64,000 bases of DNA, from assembly GCA_033026295.1 (NCBI GenBank), contig CM065189.1:4158951-4222950 (forward strand), read 5' to 3'. The DNA comes from Channa striata. Its lineage: Eukaryota > Chordata > Actinopteri > Anabantiformes > Channidae. The notes under the pieces were generated by a model that ran no database searches, was not told where the DNA came from, and saw only the letters and a list, made by a program, of their open reading frames with translations. Within the stretch, counting starts at the first letter, position 1, and each line of letters opens with the position of its first letter. The translations under genes and the position numbers were made by a program. Below, piece after piece: positions 1 through 12,752 of this stretch.

Positions 1-261
1 ACCCACTCAGCTGTCGAGTAAACCCCTGCGAGGAAGTATAATAGTGACACAGCAGTGAGCAGCCACCTCTGCATCTGTTTGCTTCTAATAGAAGCTCAGC
101 AAAATGATGGCATTTAACCCAGAGCAGCTCCCATCATTAGTGGCTCCTTTATAGTTGCCCGAACTGTGAAAAGAGCTCTTAGTTCCTCTGCCTTGTTTCT
201 CTCCTTTGTCACTGACAAGGTTTAAGCTAAAGAAGAATCTCCAGCTCCCTCTCTCGCTCGA

Positions 262-308
262 TCTCTCTCTCTCTCTCACACACACACACTCACTCACTCA
301 CACTCACA
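262..308. repeat. CT/CA/CACT compound microsatellite
   Basis: A TC dinucleotide run (262-277) passes into AC units and then CACT tetranucleotide units. The three adjoining repeat types are read directly from the sequence. Confidence 0.9.
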
Positions 309-1618
309 AAGAGTCACTCACTCTCTGTGGTGTGTGACCCAGTGTGGGCTGACCCTGACATTTTCCTCTCCTCTAATGCTCTTTAAATGGGCTGCAGTGC
401 AACTGGAGTTTTGTATGGCTCCACAGGCAGCCATCATCAGGCAAAGAGCAAAACCAGACAGGCCAAAGCATTACCTCACCAGGTTTCTCCCTCTTCCTCT
501 CTGGTGCTCTCGCCGTCTCTCAAGCATGCACATGCACCATCACTCGTGTAATTTACATTATTATGTAGCTGGAAATTAGACGGACAGGTTATGGGGAGTG
601 ATGTGTTATTTTTATCATTAGGGGTCCAAGCACCACAGGTGCTGGAAGCCCATTATTCTGCTAAAACAGCTTGTTAGCCATTAGGTTTCAGCCTTCATTG
701 CTTTGTTCCTTCCTTGCCCCTTGTTTTTATATCTGACTGCTTTCTTATTGGGAACTACAAACCTGCTTATTGTAACTGTTCTTCTCTTCAAGCTGCCTCT
801 GAATGTCCATAATTTGGCCATTTACTGTGTTTACAAGGTTGTTGATGTGCTGCCGATTCAATGAAGAATCTAAAATGTCTGATAGTCCACCAGTCTGAAT
901 GTTGGGATGGTCTAATCTGCAATAAAGGTTCTGTAAATTTTAGCTTTGTTGACATGATGATGATTAGGAAAGAGTGGGTTCAACTATGTGGTCCTTTTGG
1001 AGGCGCTGGTTTGTGGAGATACATTTAAAATGTTATTATTTTCAAACACACGACTGTTGGTACACACAGGCAAATCTAAAATACAGAATACACAAAATCA
1101 TAAAAAACAACAAAATAAAATCACATACTGGCAGTGAAAGCAGAGGAAGTAACCTTTGTAACTTTTATCATGAGATTTGCGATTAAATGTGTTGTGACTT
1201 TAAATGTTTTTAACAATAATAATTAGAAAATGTCCGAATCCCATTTTATGATATTTTGCTTAGTATTAGGACATGTTTTTTTTTAATATCTGTTAAATGA
1301 ATACATTAATGTTTTAATTGTACTATGAAGACATAAAAAAGTGTTTTTAAGTACCCACATCAGGAAAATGTGCCCATTTTAAGATTTCCAAGCATGCAAC
1401 AGTGAAAACAATCAATTATTATTTATAACAGTCTTGTCACATTTAGTTGTTTTAAGATACTTTTAAACACAGAGTGGTGATATCACTTATGTTGAAAACT
1501 GTGGCTTGTGATTGGCACATCTGTTTAAACTGATGAGATCACTGATTGGCTGAGGAAGTTTTACTTATCTCACCCTCCAATTTACAGTTGCGTTCACATA
1601 CTGTATGTTTTGACAATT

Positions 1619-1621
1619 AAC

Positions 1622-1652
<31 letters not shown>

Positions 1653-1660
1653 TAAAAAAC
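1619..1660. repeat. (CAAAA)n simple repeat
   Basis: Pentamer CAAAA units degrade into A-rich sequence, as often seen at the A-rich tails of retroposed DNA. No retroposon body is recognisable beside it. Confidence 0.85.
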
Positions 1661-2094
1661 TTTTAATTTAAGGATTTTATTTAAAAAAAATATTGGACGA
1701 GACATGTGGGAATTACTAAATACTTTTATACACATTTTATAGGTCCTAAAATATTTGGACGTCCTCAAAAGATCATAAATTAACTGTCCAGTTTAGCACT
1801 TGGTTGCAGATCTTCTGCAGCCATAGCCTGAAGTCTGGTACCAACAGATATCACCAGATGCTAGGAGACTCTGCCAGGACTTTACCTCAGCTTCCTTCAC
1901 TTCTGGCTTGTTTTGGGGATGTTTTGCCGTCAGCAAATGAAAATTATTCTGGTTTCTGTCCTATTGTCTGGCTGTTATGTTAACCCAGCTTTAAATGTGA
2001 CCAAATTAAACTTTTAGCTACTAGTAAAACTAAAGGTCCAACCAAAATATCAGATACATACAGTCAGGTCGATAAACATTGGGACATCGACACG

Positions 2095-2116
2095 TGTGTG
2101 TGTGTGTGTGTGTGTG
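2095..2116. repeat. (TG)11 microsatellite
   Basis: Eleven uninterrupted TG units. Confidence 0.9.
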
Positions 2117-2980
2117 GACTTGCCTATTGAATTTTTCTGCTGCTGGTCATTATGCTCTTGACTTACTGCTACTACCTTGTTCTCATTACTTTTATACTTT
2201 AAATACTCCCAGGGCATCATGACAACTTTCCACATCTGTGTCATTAATCCCATCTCATCTAAACTCATATTATCCTTTTTTTTCCCCCAAACATCCATCT
2301 ATCACACATCTATCCATCTATCCCTCCCTTCCCGTTTCCATCAAAGCGGTGCCAGGGGTCATGGTAATAAAACTCAGGACCCATTATATAAGTATTATTA
2401 CATACATCCCCATTTAAATGCTAATGGAGTTCTTAATTATTAGTTAGACAGAACACACATGCTGTGTACACATATGAGTATGAAACCAACACATCTACAG
2501 TACAGTACATACTCACTATGGATGGCTATATGGATACACATGAACATAAGTGCACACAGTCACACACACACACACACCTATTAATAATAAGATGAAATTT
2601 GCTAATTATAATGAAGTCTGTGATGGCTGAATAGCCCTCCCAGTCATTAGTGTGAATACATTTCCCCTGGGTAATTATGAACATATTTCAACCCTGTGAT
2701 TAAAAGATGATTCCTGATTTTTTTTCTTCTTCCTATAATAATGAGGCCAAAGAACATAGTCTCAAGGCTTTTATTCTGACACAACTTTATGAGAGATACT
2801 GGCTTGGATGTAGCTCTGGATTCAATGACCTCACTTGTGGCTGTATCTCTGCCTAACATAAGAGCTCCCGTGGTTGTGAAGTGCCACCAGCCAGCTGAGA
2901 AATCCTCCAGGGCACCGAGAAGCTCATCACTAGTGCCAGATGTGCTTCAGGCTGCCAATATCTAAGTCCCAGGCACTTAA

Positions 2981-2994
2981 GGGGGGGGGGGGGG
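2981..2994 (+). repeat. G14 homopolymer
   Basis: Fourteen consecutive G residues in otherwise AT-rich DNA. The length is likely polymorphic and may be uncertain in the assembly. Confidence 0.9.
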
Positions 2995-3479
2995 TGACAA
3001 GTTTGGTTTCTTCCTAGGAGGCAGTGCGCTCACATCCATCACATAATGAAGCCTGTCAGAACTTTTGAGAAGTCGTAAGATTGCACCTTGAAGGACATGA
3101 GACATCGACCCAGCAGTGTCTGCAACACTCAGCGTTCAACTTTTTAGACCAGCGGAGAAAGACTACTTTCATATTAAAGGTGTTAAACGTGATGTTGTCA
3201 AAATAATTTGTTTTTATATTGTTTCAGTTTCTCAAATTTTTCTATCCCAAGTTGTGTATGATTGTAAGCCTGTCTCTGGAATGATACTGTAAAGCCACAT
3301 ATATTTTTTTTAAAAGGAGATGGTTGTGGTGGATGGTGGTCAGGCCTGGAATAAGGTTAAAAATCATTCCTGGACTTTTGGCCAGACACAGTACAACAAG
3401 CATTTTAGTACTGTGTGGTGGCGACACTAATCTTCCACCACCGTATTGGCCCCTATGTCAACTGTGGAAAATTATGTTG

Positions 3480-4225
3480 TTATATTTCCACACTTTTGTT
3501 GTAGACCAATCCAGAAGTTTGCATCTTCCTGGGTTTGACACAGCATATCATCCTTTTCAGGTGACTCTGTTCCCTGCATCTTCCTCTGTTACACCAACTT
3601 CTTGCATGCACATCCAAGAACCTTTTCCTTGGCACAAGTCTCCTCCTCTGTTCCAGGAATTCCTTAGCACTCCTGATATACCCTGCATCCCTTCTTCGCT
3701 CATGCCCAAACATCTAAGTCTTGCTTCTCTCACTTTGTCTCCAAATGCACATGTGCTGTCCCTCTGCACTGTCCCCTCTTAGTCATTCCTAATCCTGTCC
3801 ACCCTTGTTACTTCCAATGGATATCGCTGCATTTTAAACTCTTCCATTTCTTATCTTTTTGTTAGCGCAACTGTCTTTAGGTCATAAAACATGGCTGGTC
3901 TAACTACCATCTTGTAAATCTTCCCTTTTCTTCCTGTGGAATTACCTTCTGTCACATATCCTGATCCTGACACCATCCAGTCCACCCTGTCTGCACACTC
4001 TTCTTCACTTGTTGCCAAATTCCCCATTACTCTAGGTATTTAAACTCATCCACCTTAACTTTGCCACCTCAGCCCCTTGCAACTGCATCATTCCACCACC
4101 TGACCTTCATTCCCCATTTCTTCAGTGCCTACCTCCACTTCTCCAGGTTCAGCTCAGCATGTTCCCTACTTTCACTAAAAATCACAATGTCATCTGCAAA
4201 CATCACAGTCATGCCAGCTAGGCTG
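3480..4225 (-). mobile_element. RTE-like LINE relic, reverse transcriptase to 3' end
   Basis: Read on the minus strand, this encodes the C-terminal half of a non-LTR reverse transcriptase in several frames. It begins with the catalytic core M-F-A-D-D-I-V-I-F (FADD codons at 4189-4200) followed by SES. Further on are matches to the family's conserved tail: a KIYKMVVRPAM-like segment, a GDKVREARLR segment (about 3733-3700), a FGHERRRDAGYI segment and a VTEEDA segment near 3580. These motifs are characteristic of RTE-type LINEs of fish and invertebrates. The frame is broken by stops and indels (for example the stop after KWR near 4130), so it cannot make a working protein. The 5' part, with the endonuclease and first half of the RT, is absent, as expected for 5' truncation during target-primed reverse transcription. 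The clade name is from recognition, not alignment. Confidence 0.8.
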
Positions 4226-4628
4226 GGTTTAAACACAACTGCCATATAGTAAATAAATTACACAATAAACACATGACTTTAAGATCACCACCAATTAACT
4301 TCCAGTTTGTAATTTGGTTTAGCCATTTACCTGTTTTAAAATACATTTTCTTCTTAGTTACCTGATTAAAGCTATTGACCACAAGAAATAAATTCAGTGA
4401 GTCTGTAATAACAGAATAGTCAGTAGATGAGTCTCTGTTATTGGCATGATGATGTGTTGTATTCCTGACAACCTCTACAGTCTTATTTAGCTGATTGTTA
4501 GCAACTGCCTTGTTTAAGAAGCTCCAAAATATTGAAGGGTGAGGTATGTACTGATAACTTTTCTGTCCTAGATTAAAATCAGAACACCTCTTAAACCTCA
4601 TGTTTACTACAGACCTTCTTTCAGGCAT

Positions 4629-4643
4629 AAAAAAAAAAAAAAA
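4629..4643 (+). repeat. Poly-A run
   Basis: About 15 consecutive A residues. No body of a plus-strand retroposon was recognised upstream. Confidence 0.8.
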
Positions 4644-4819
4644 GATTAAAATGAAGACACCACAATTTCAAAAATGCGAACTGATTTGTAGGTTGTAGGA
4701 CTCTTACAGAGTTTGTAAGCATTCATTTTAAGCCCCCCCAGCCCCCGCATCACTATTTCATCATTAGTGTTTTCTCTGAACAAATTGAGTTAAGTGCTAT
4801 TTATTTGTCCTTATGTTTG

Positions 4820-4890
4820 CTTATTCAAATTCAGATCCCTTTCTTGTCATTGTACAAGTACAATGAAATTGAGGCACAAGGTATCTTCGC
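4820..4890 (-). mobile_element. 3' tail fragment of a non-LTR retrotransposon
   Basis: On the minus strand the text contains ATTTCATTGTACTTGTACAA, then TGACAAGAAAGGGATCTGA. This resembles the terminal noncoding sequence of CR1/Rex1/L2-type fish LINEs, where a 'TTGTACAATGACAATAAAG' motif precedes TCTGA repeats. The rest of the element is not recognisable upstream (about 4,890-5,310 on the same strand), although a 159-codon open frame runs through it. The assignment rests on one short motif. Confidence 0.45.
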
Positions 4891-7800
4891 TTCGTGCATC
4901 TTCACTGACAAATTTTTAATAGAGTAGCTCCTGTTTCCCGGTGTCCCTCTGCAGTGTTGATAGACACAATTATTATCGTATTTGTGCCATAATTTAAATA
5001 TCTGTTGCTGTCTCGTGAGACAGTTAATAAAGTCAATAAAGTTGCTGTTACAAGATGTTGTGTGTCCTGTAACCTCAAAGGGCCCAATATTGCTGCAGCT
5101 GGATCTAGCAGAAGAAATAAAACGGGGCTCACAGGAGTCAATTGGACACCCTGTGCATCTCATGCTGATGCCAAAGGGTGTGACAAAGTGGCAGAATATG
5201 ACGCCACAGCAATGAGAAGAGGCTGGGCTGCTAACTAATTTCACGTTTAAATTTACCAAACAGATGTGATGTCCACACAGCCATGTGGTTATCTGAAAAG
5301 AGGCAGGCAAATTATATAATTATTACTGTATACAATTCAGTGAATAATAATAGGGTTGGGGTCAAATGGTTCTTTAAACAGGACCATCTTATGAACAAGA
5401 GAGGTTTACCACTGAAAATATTGTGCTTCGTTGCCGTTAGCGTCCTACCCTGACCATGACCACCTCCACACCTCAGACGCTTTACAAATGAAAAACTGCA
5501 GAAAATGAAAACTTTGAGTCTTCTGAAGAAAATAAAGGATAACTGATGTTCCTTCATTTTTGTTGACTGATGGTGACAACACAAACACACCCACACACAC
5601 AGTCAGAAACACACAGAGAGAGAGACACACACTGAGTTGACAGGATCAGTAATCAACTCTGGTATGTCCAAGATGAATGGTTGTCCAGGGAACAGGTAGA
5701 AATAGAGAAGCAGGCGAGGGAACAAAGCAGATGAAGTGACCACATGTTTCTAAAGAGCTATGCATGTGTTTGTGTGAGTGTGTGTGAGTCATCTCCAGAG
5801 AGCTAAAGGTACAGTGCCTCACAGCCCTGCACTGATTGAAAAAATATAGAAAGTGCTCCCAGTAACCAGCAACTCCAAGCTGTGGCAAAATATTCCAAAA
5901 CACAACCCGCCCTGAAAATCACACAGAGAGCACATTCATATTTCTGCTATCAGTGGAATTCTACATCAGTTGAATATGGAGCCAGCTATTTGAGCATTAG
6001 TAATAAACATTTTCCAATTTAGTCCCTTGAGACATTTGCAAGAAAAATTTTAGACGTACAAATCCCACTTCCTCATTCATATTATACTGGCTACATTAAT
6101 TCCACAGCAAGCCCAAATTAAAACAATGAAAAAAATAATGCAAATGAAACTTGGAGTAGCAATGCTGACCAGGTGTGACAATTTTGGCAATTTCATTTTC
6201 TACATCTAATTTAATGAAAGTACAAATCTGACCCGACCCGTTGGCATTTAAAGACAAAAGTGGTTGAGAATAATATGGGAAACTACAGTACACATGACTA
6301 TTAATTCCTTCATTGCCTAAAGAATATCTTCTGTCATTTTCTATATTTATAATATTTTTAACATTAATCTGGGTTGTTGTCTATAAATGTGTAAAACCAC
6401 ACCTGTCAGACGCACTGTACTGTTCTACTTAGTGACGTTGTTAAAATTGTCCCAAATTTCCGTAATGTTATTACAGAAGTTGTGCTTGTGTTGATGAGTG
6501 TATGATACCTGTCAATATGTCCAGGATCCGAGGCTAGCAGCCAAAACACCTGATATTTACAGACACTACAAGGGCTTTTACAAAGCACTGAAATTGACTA
6601 TTGGTGTCAATAAGAGATTTCACTTTTAGATTTAAAAATTAATTTGGTATTTTTTTTGTTTTGTTTTGTTTTGTTTGTAATTCATATTATTCTGAATTAC
6701 TAAACTTAATACCAAGAAAGCGGAGGTTATAACAGCTGTGGACTAAAAAACAGGAAATGTTCTTACCCGCTGAGTAAGAAGAAATACTCGTTGTTAATAT
6801 CAAATTCTGCACTAGAGGTAACTGACAAACAGAATATAAGAGAACAACTGATGAAGCTGGCTGTCCCGATAAAATTGAAGAGGCTGGGGAACGGAATTCA
6901 GTTGGACAAATGGAATGCTAGAGAAACCCACATGCATAGAGTGTGTTCACACATTCGACATCAAACTATAATTAGGACATTTTATTCCTTACAATTAACT
7001 GTCATCACAAAAAGACTAAACCTCACTGTTTAACTACAAAAAAAGAGAAAGTGCCAGTCCACTGTGTTCGGGAGGCACAAAATGTTGTCCCTGGCTGTCT
7101 GCTCAATTTTCATGGCCTCTAAATCCAACAACTCAAACAACTGTGACCAAACAATCTTGTTAGTTTCCCCTCGCACCTTCTTTTCTGTGTCTTACAAGAA
7201 AAGTAACCGCCCTTCCCTGCGAGTGGTTTCTTTCCAAATGGCACGCTCATAACAGGATTATCCCCGTTACAGATGCTTTTTATGCTCAAAAAATTATTTG
7301 TGTCCCTAATTAACATTCAACTTTATTTTACCTAAAGTCTAAATATAAAATAAAAAAAAATTTATTCATTCATTTAAATTTGTTTCGGTATAAACCCAGT
7401 GTAAACAAATACTTTGTTTACACTTTGTTATGCAATTTATTGACATCAACCCAGCATGATGGAACACCACTGCTTTAAACTTGACTGCTTACCTTGAATT
7501 GATGTTATAAAACTACAAGGAAAATGTAAAGTCTCTGTTTCAGGCATGTATATTTTTTATACCATAAACCAGTTGCTTTTTATACTTTGGAAGAGTTTTA
7601 TTCGGTTCCTCTTATCAACAAAATGTGTTTAGATGAGCGAGTAAAATTAAATTCCTCTTTCATTTAACCAGCAGATTCTTTTTTAATGAGGTTATGTTTT
7701 AAGAATTTTGCCTGACATAACAGGGAGAATTTCATTGTGATCTTAACCTCAGTGTGCTGCAGTGGTACAACATGCTGAGCTTTGATTGTCCCAGTACAGT

Positions 7801-8030
7801 AAGGGTTTTCACTTTATGGCTCTCACTAAGAAACTACAGTGGCCTTGAAGTTTGTAATGGTGGCACATATGCAGCTGTGGCTCATAACACACAGTAGAGC
7901 AAGTTATCCATTAGTTGCCAACTACTTAATTGCCAAAGCCCGAGATGATCATTTACTTCACTTTGGATAAAGGCATCTTACTAAATGTAACTGTAAAAGT
8001 AGCTATAGTATGTGCTCAGTGATCCACTGG
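4890..8030. other. Unassigned gene-free block
   Basis: No recognisable exon, RNA gene or repeat body. The block contains short AC/GA-rich tracts near 5,580-5,635 and 5,770-5,790 and a (TTTTG)n tract at 6651-6678. A Cys-containing open frame (4831-5310, minus) has no recognised domain, and its end coincides with a LINE-tail motif. Confidence 0.5.
6651..6678. repeat. (TTTTG)n simple repeat
   Basis: A T run passes into TTTTG units. This is the complement-type counterpart of the CAAAA tract near 1.6 kb. Confidence 0.85.
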
Positions 8031-8830
8031 ACTTGTACTGGTAAGAGAGACCGTGTTTCACTTGCTCCAGCTTCTCTCCATTGGCTTCCAAATAAATGTA
8101 GAATAGAATTTAAAACTTCTTCTTACATATAAAGCTCATAACGGTCAAGCTCCATCCTACCTAAAAGATCCCTAGTACCAGATCATCCTAGTAGACCACT
8201 TTGGTCTCAGAATCCAGGCCTACTTGTGGTTCCCAGAATGGGAGGCAGAGCTTTTAGCTATCAAGCTCCTCTCAGGTGGAACCAGTCTCTCTACTTTTAA
8301 GTCTAGGCTCCAAACCTTCCTCTTTGATAAAGCTTATAGTTAGTTTGAGTCCTGCTGCTATAGGCTTAGACTGCTGGGGGACCAACCCCTGATGGACTGA
8401 GACACTCTCCTCTTCTCAGCCCAAATTTTTATGACACCACTGTAGGACATTAACTCTGTGTCTTTTTTTCTCCCGTAGTTGTGCTTGTCCCTCTCTGTTT
8501 CACTCTCTCTGTCCCTGTCTTCAGGTGTCCCTGGATTTGCGCTGTGTGTCTTTCAGTGCACAGCTACTGGTCCTACCAACCTGCCCAGTGTTTTCCACTC
8601 AGCCCAACCGGTCAAGGCAGATGTCCGCCAACCCTGAGCCTGGTTCTGCTGGAGGTTTCTTCCTTTAAAGGGAGTTTTTCCTCTCCACTGTTGCCTACAG
8701 CTGCTCAAGGGGGATTTGTTGGGTTTTCTCTAAACGTCTGTAAAGTCTTGACTTTACCATGTAAAGTGTCTTGAGATGACTTTGTTGTAAATTGGTGCTT
8801 TATAAATAAAGTTGATTTGAATTAAATTGA
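8030..8830 (+). mobile_element. L2/Maui-like LINE, 3' end with complete 3' UTR and tail
   Basis: The segment 8,035-8,343 is the degraded C-terminus of the L2 open reading frame. It includes LLLTYKAHNGQAPSYLKD-like text with a frame break, a GLRIQAYLWFPEW-like segment, and an intact final stretch STFKSRLQTFLFDKAYS closed by TAG at 8341-8343. The following 3' UTR carries the family's signature blocks: GACTGCTGGGGGACC near 8370, CCAACCGGTCAAGGCAGATG near 8605, GGAGGTTTCTTCC and GGGAGTTTTTCC near 8655-8685, and the terminal TTGAGATGAC...TTTATAAATAAAGTTGA at about 8,770-8,815. The start is 5'-truncated. It is the best-preserved L2 3' end in the window and gives a reference for the shorter tails at 12.6 and 62.6 kb. 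Confidence 0.88.
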
Positions 8831-9534
8831 ATCCATAAAACTAAGGTAAACAGTTTGTTTTATAGTCACAGTAAAGTCAGTGAGCAATTTTCAGTTTGGA
8901 TTTGGTTAAGGTTTGAGAAAGATTAATGTTGAACCATAACGAAGATGCTTTTGTGACCTTAAGCTTCTGTGGTGTGACAGTTCACCCACATTATTGCACG
9001 TCACTTTCTGTTAACAAATGCACCTTTTTATATAGAAAAACATTACTTACATCAAACTACTTTCATTGATTATGTTTCTTTGATTTCCTTGTTTCCAGGC
9101 AGGTTTCTAAGATGTTGATGATAAATTTCCAGTCTTACAAGGAGGCATGCAGCCTCAGATGGAGCTATCGTTTTTTTTTTTCTCTAAATGCCCAAGCAGG
9201 TTCTTCTCGGTGGACTTCTTTATGAAACTCCTTTACTTTAGTTCTAACAGTAAGTCCAGACACCACGTAAAGGAAATGTCCATGACCCCTGAGCATTTAC
9301 ATATGAATAAACTGGTATGTAGGAAGCTATAGTGCCTAGCTCAACTACAGTTTGAGAGATTATTTCACTGAAAATCCCAGACAGAAACAATGACAAGCCA
9401 TAGGTAAAGAGTCCAGGAACAATCCAGAATTTTTCTTGTTACTTGTTTGTTTGGGGCATGAGCACTACATGAGTCATATCATGTAGACATTGTATATGGA
9501 TGCACACACTTTTGGCCCTATAACAGCTGTGAGA

Positions 9535-9605
9535 GGCTCCACCCCCCCATGACCCTGAACAGGATAAGCAGTTACAGATAATTGATGGATGGTTGGATGG
9601 ATGTT
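9535..9605. repeat. Terminal fragment of a common fish interspersed repeat
   Basis: A 'CATGACCCTGAACAGGATAAGC' type segment, then degenerate TGGATGG units. This is how that dispersed repeat begins or ends in many fish genomes. It is short and degenerate. Confidence 0.5.
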
Positions 9606-9747
9606 TGTATTGTATCTATGCCTAATCTGCATGTCTCAGTGCCTAACCTAACCCAACCCAACCTGTATATTTGGACAGATTTAATCCAACATATGCCAGC
9701 TGCTCTTTCAGCAAATGCTTCTGTTGGTCGGATGTGAGAGTAAGAAC

Positions 9748-9764
9748 AAAAAAAAAAAAAAAAA
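9748..9764 (+). repeat. A17 homopolymer
   Basis: Seventeen consecutive A residues. Confidence 0.9.
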
Positions 9765-10746
9765 CATATATGGTCAATTCGGTAGGAGAAGTAGATGAGT
9801 TGTTACTATAATGTATGCATGCTTTTGTGAATGAATACACTATCTATCTATATTTTGATCGCTGATGATCTTATCCAGACACAAGGAACCAAACTAGGGC
9901 AGTTTATCACATTTCATTTGTAAATCCATCCAGCAGCCATATTTTGCTGAGGAGTGTTCATTCCATTTAAACATGCTTTTGTAGTGATCCCTCAAACAAA
10001 CTAGACCACAGCATGAACAGTAATGACTATTAATTTTAGTTAGACTGACTGACAGTAGCAAGTCAGAATAACAATCATTGGAACCGTTAATTAATAAATG
10101 GTTGAAGAAAATATATTTGAGAAAGATCACCTGGGAATTAAAGTGGTTTTATTTCCAGTCCCTGTTCTCTCTGATAGAATTTGCACATGGTTTTGAGCAG
10201 CAAATGAACAGCGGAGCAAAGCCACCCACTGAAACTAACAGCATTGTTCATTCACAATGTCAACCACTAAATGTCCCCCAGTGCTACACACAGCCACACA
10301 TACAGCAGCACTAAAGAGTCTTATTTATTTGCATTCCTATTTATGAAGCGATAGTGTAATTTGCTGTGTGTATATGCATGGTATTGTGAATTCATTATGT
10401 CTGACTCTAGTTTTCCTTTGGGCTGCTGGAGGTTGTATTGGACGTTCTCTGATGCAGCGAGGTGGGAGAATAAGCAGTTATTTTTTGAATCACTTTGTCT
10501 TCAGTGGAAAACAGCCAAGGCTGCAATTACACTTGTCATGGAGAAAATTGTTGGTATTTGTTAGGTTTTTATTGTGTTTCCATAAGTGAACATGAATATT
10601 GTAATTATATGATTTTCTACATAATGCACTGCACTACACTGACGTGTCAATTTGCTTCCTGAAACACTGTCTAAACCTAGCAAATAATGTAATGTTTGTA
10701 CGGATAAAGACTGGATATCAATTATGTCCATGTACTTTAACTATTC

Positions 10747-10768
10747 TTTTTTTTTTTTTTTTTTTTTT
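10747..10768 (+). repeat. T22 homopolymer
   Basis: Twenty-two consecutive T residues. If this is a retroposon tail it would mark a minus-strand insertion, but no body is recognised. Confidence 0.9.
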
Positions 10769-11098
10769 AAAACAAAGAAACAGCAATTTGGCCACAAGCA
10801 GCCATTAGTGGTACTGGAGCCCACAGGGTAGATGGTTTTAAAGTGACACAACTTAGTGAAGTTTTAAAAAAAGAGAGATTTAAAGTGGTCTTGTTTTAAT
10901 TTTGTTTTTACTTTATGTATATTTTATAACGATGTAATTGTGAACAAGTTACATACTGATGTTAGAAATCAACTCTAGGAAGGTACTGGGTTTCCATTGG
11001 AATGCCTAATGTATAGGTCGGATGGCACACCTCACAGAAACACTGAATTTAACCCAAGACGATTATCTAGTGTTTCACTTACAGATCAGTTACTGTTG

Positions 11099-11123
11099 AC
11101 TTTTTTCATGCAGTGAAAAAAGT
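11099..11123. other. Perfect 10-bp inverted repeat (hairpin)
   Basis: Arms ACTTTTTTCA (11099-11108) and TGAAAAAAGT (11114-11123) are separated by TGCAG. The arms are exact reverse complements. No surrounding element is recognised. Confidence 0.85.
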
Positions 11124-12555
11124 GACTGCAGTGACAGACTAATGATTAAATATTAAATTTATCATTTTGTTGTGCAGGTATGCTGAAGCAAACTGTATTA
11201 AAGAAAATATGGATAGTAGTAGGATAAATCACAAAGTTTTGCTAAAGGCCTGGTGAAGTCAGCATATCAACTAAAAAGCAACTAAAAAAAGAGACCATAT
11301 CCCAAAAATACAGTTTTTTAAGATTTTTAGAGAGACATTTTTGGTCTTATTCACAAGATTCAGTGTAATCTATGCAATGCCCTACAGTGCAGAACCATTA
11401 AACAAAGAGTGAAGACAATGCCATCCACTAAAATATGTCCCTGTATCTGTAAACAACACGCTATTTTCTGAGAATGAAGCGTAACAGCTGTAGCAAAGAT
11501 AACACACGTACCTACAATTAAAACACAGAAACATTGGCCGGGAAGAGGTTGGGGTCGATCAGCGATACAACAAAGCAGAACACTTTTTCAAAAGAGACCA
11601 GAGTGCCATATTCATGAGAGCCATATCTGTGTGTTGGTTTCTTGTACCAGCTCATGTGACGTACATTATGTGACGAAAGTATTGAAGAAAAACCCCAACA
11701 TTTTAATGACACCTATGTTACCTACCTAACCCTGATGTCTTTGTGCTGAGCCTAAGCAAACTATTGTGTTTGAGCAGTTTTAAATCCGATCCAGTGTTTC
11801 CAAATGTGTAAGGCTAAAAATATCTTGAAACTGGCCACCCTTTTGCCTCTGTTGTTATAGTAACTCCTATTGTAATGGGTGGTAATATTGGATGACTTTT
11901 TGTGAGAGAAACATAAGTTAAGTGCTGTGCTGTCAAACTGATCAAAGGTGGAAGAGTCTGACTGACAGGGTGTTTGGATCATCGGTTCAGAAAACAGTAA
12001 AAAAAAATAGTTCCAGCCACTGGCCAAATGCTGCAGCTGTGTTGGGCTATTAGCCGCAATGGCAGTGAGTCACAAATTGCCCAAACAGCATTTCCTTCCC
12101 TGAACCAATTTGACAGCTGACATGAAATTGAAATCTGAGATAATTTATTACACCACTGACACCGTTATTGCTGTCGCTGATATTTGGTAGTGGTTCATCT
12201 GCACAATTAATGGTGTAATTGTTGTCCTCATTCATCTGTGCTTCTTGTATTAATCAGGTGTTACCAGTATCCCCACTGTGCAGCATCACAGTGAGCGCTT
12301 CCTTCTCAGATAAATCATGGAACCAGTAAGTCACAGTCTAGTCTCAGTTAACATGATCTATTAATAACATTACATGTGATCTTATTTTGTATGGCAGGCT
12401 TTATCTGTTCTAAGTGAGTTAAAGTAGGGTAGTCACTGCAGGTGTTTTTTCTCCGTAATTTAAAAGTAGAACCAAAACTTAAATTTGACATTAGGGGCGA
12501 TGTGCATGAGAGTTAGTAGTTGACACAAACATTATAACATAATTTTTGGAGAAGT

Positions 12556-12752
12556 TATGCTGGAGGTTTCCTCCGTTAAAGGAAGTTTTTCATCTTCACT
12601 GTTGCCTATTGCTGGTTAAGGGGGATTTGTTGGGTTTTCTCTAAATGTCCGTACAGTATTGACTTTAGTATGTAAAGTGCTTTGAGATGACGTTGTTGTA
12701 AATTGGTGCTATATAAAAAAAAGTTGAATTGAATTGAATTGAATTGAATTGA
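12556..12752 (+). mobile_element. L2/Maui-like LINE 3' tail
   Basis: This matches the 3' end of the 8.0-8.8 kb element block by block: TGGAGGTTTCCTCC, AAGGAAGTTTTTCATC, the GGGGGATTTGTTGGGTTTTC stretch, TAAAGTGCTTTGAGATGAC, then a CTATATAAA...GTTGAATTGAA end. The terminal GAATT pentamer is repeated (12724-12751), the usual template-jumping tail of this LINE. No coding part remains. It could equally be a SINE carrying an L2 tail, but no tRNA head is visible. Confidence 0.85.

Larger units (their letters stand above)
1..3470. other. Gene-free block with simple repeats
   Basis: No coding exon or RNA gene is recognisable. The block holds a CT/CA/CACT tract (262-308), a (CAAAA)n tract (1619-1660), a TG microsatellite (2095-2116), a CA microsatellite (2561-2578) and a run of 14 G (2981-2994). 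The remainder is AT-rich, with short open frames that show no domain. I cannot assign the rest to a repeat family by eye. Confidence 0.6.
8830..12555. other. Gene-free block with homopolymers and one hairpin
   Basis: No exon is recognisable. At 9,535-9,600 a short stretch (CCCCCATGACCCTGAACAGG, then TGGA/TGGT units) resembles the end of the common fish repeat seen more fully at 44.5 kb. Homopolymers lie at 9,171-9,181 (T), 9,748-9,764 (A17) and 10,747-10,768 (T22). A perfect 10-bp inverted repeat is at 11,099-11,123. Confidence 0.5.

Noticed and set aside
4831..5310. 159-codon minus-strand open frame with several Cys residues
   Set aside because: No domain recognised, and its last 20 or so codons coincide with a LINE 3'-tail motif, so the frame is likely fortuitous.
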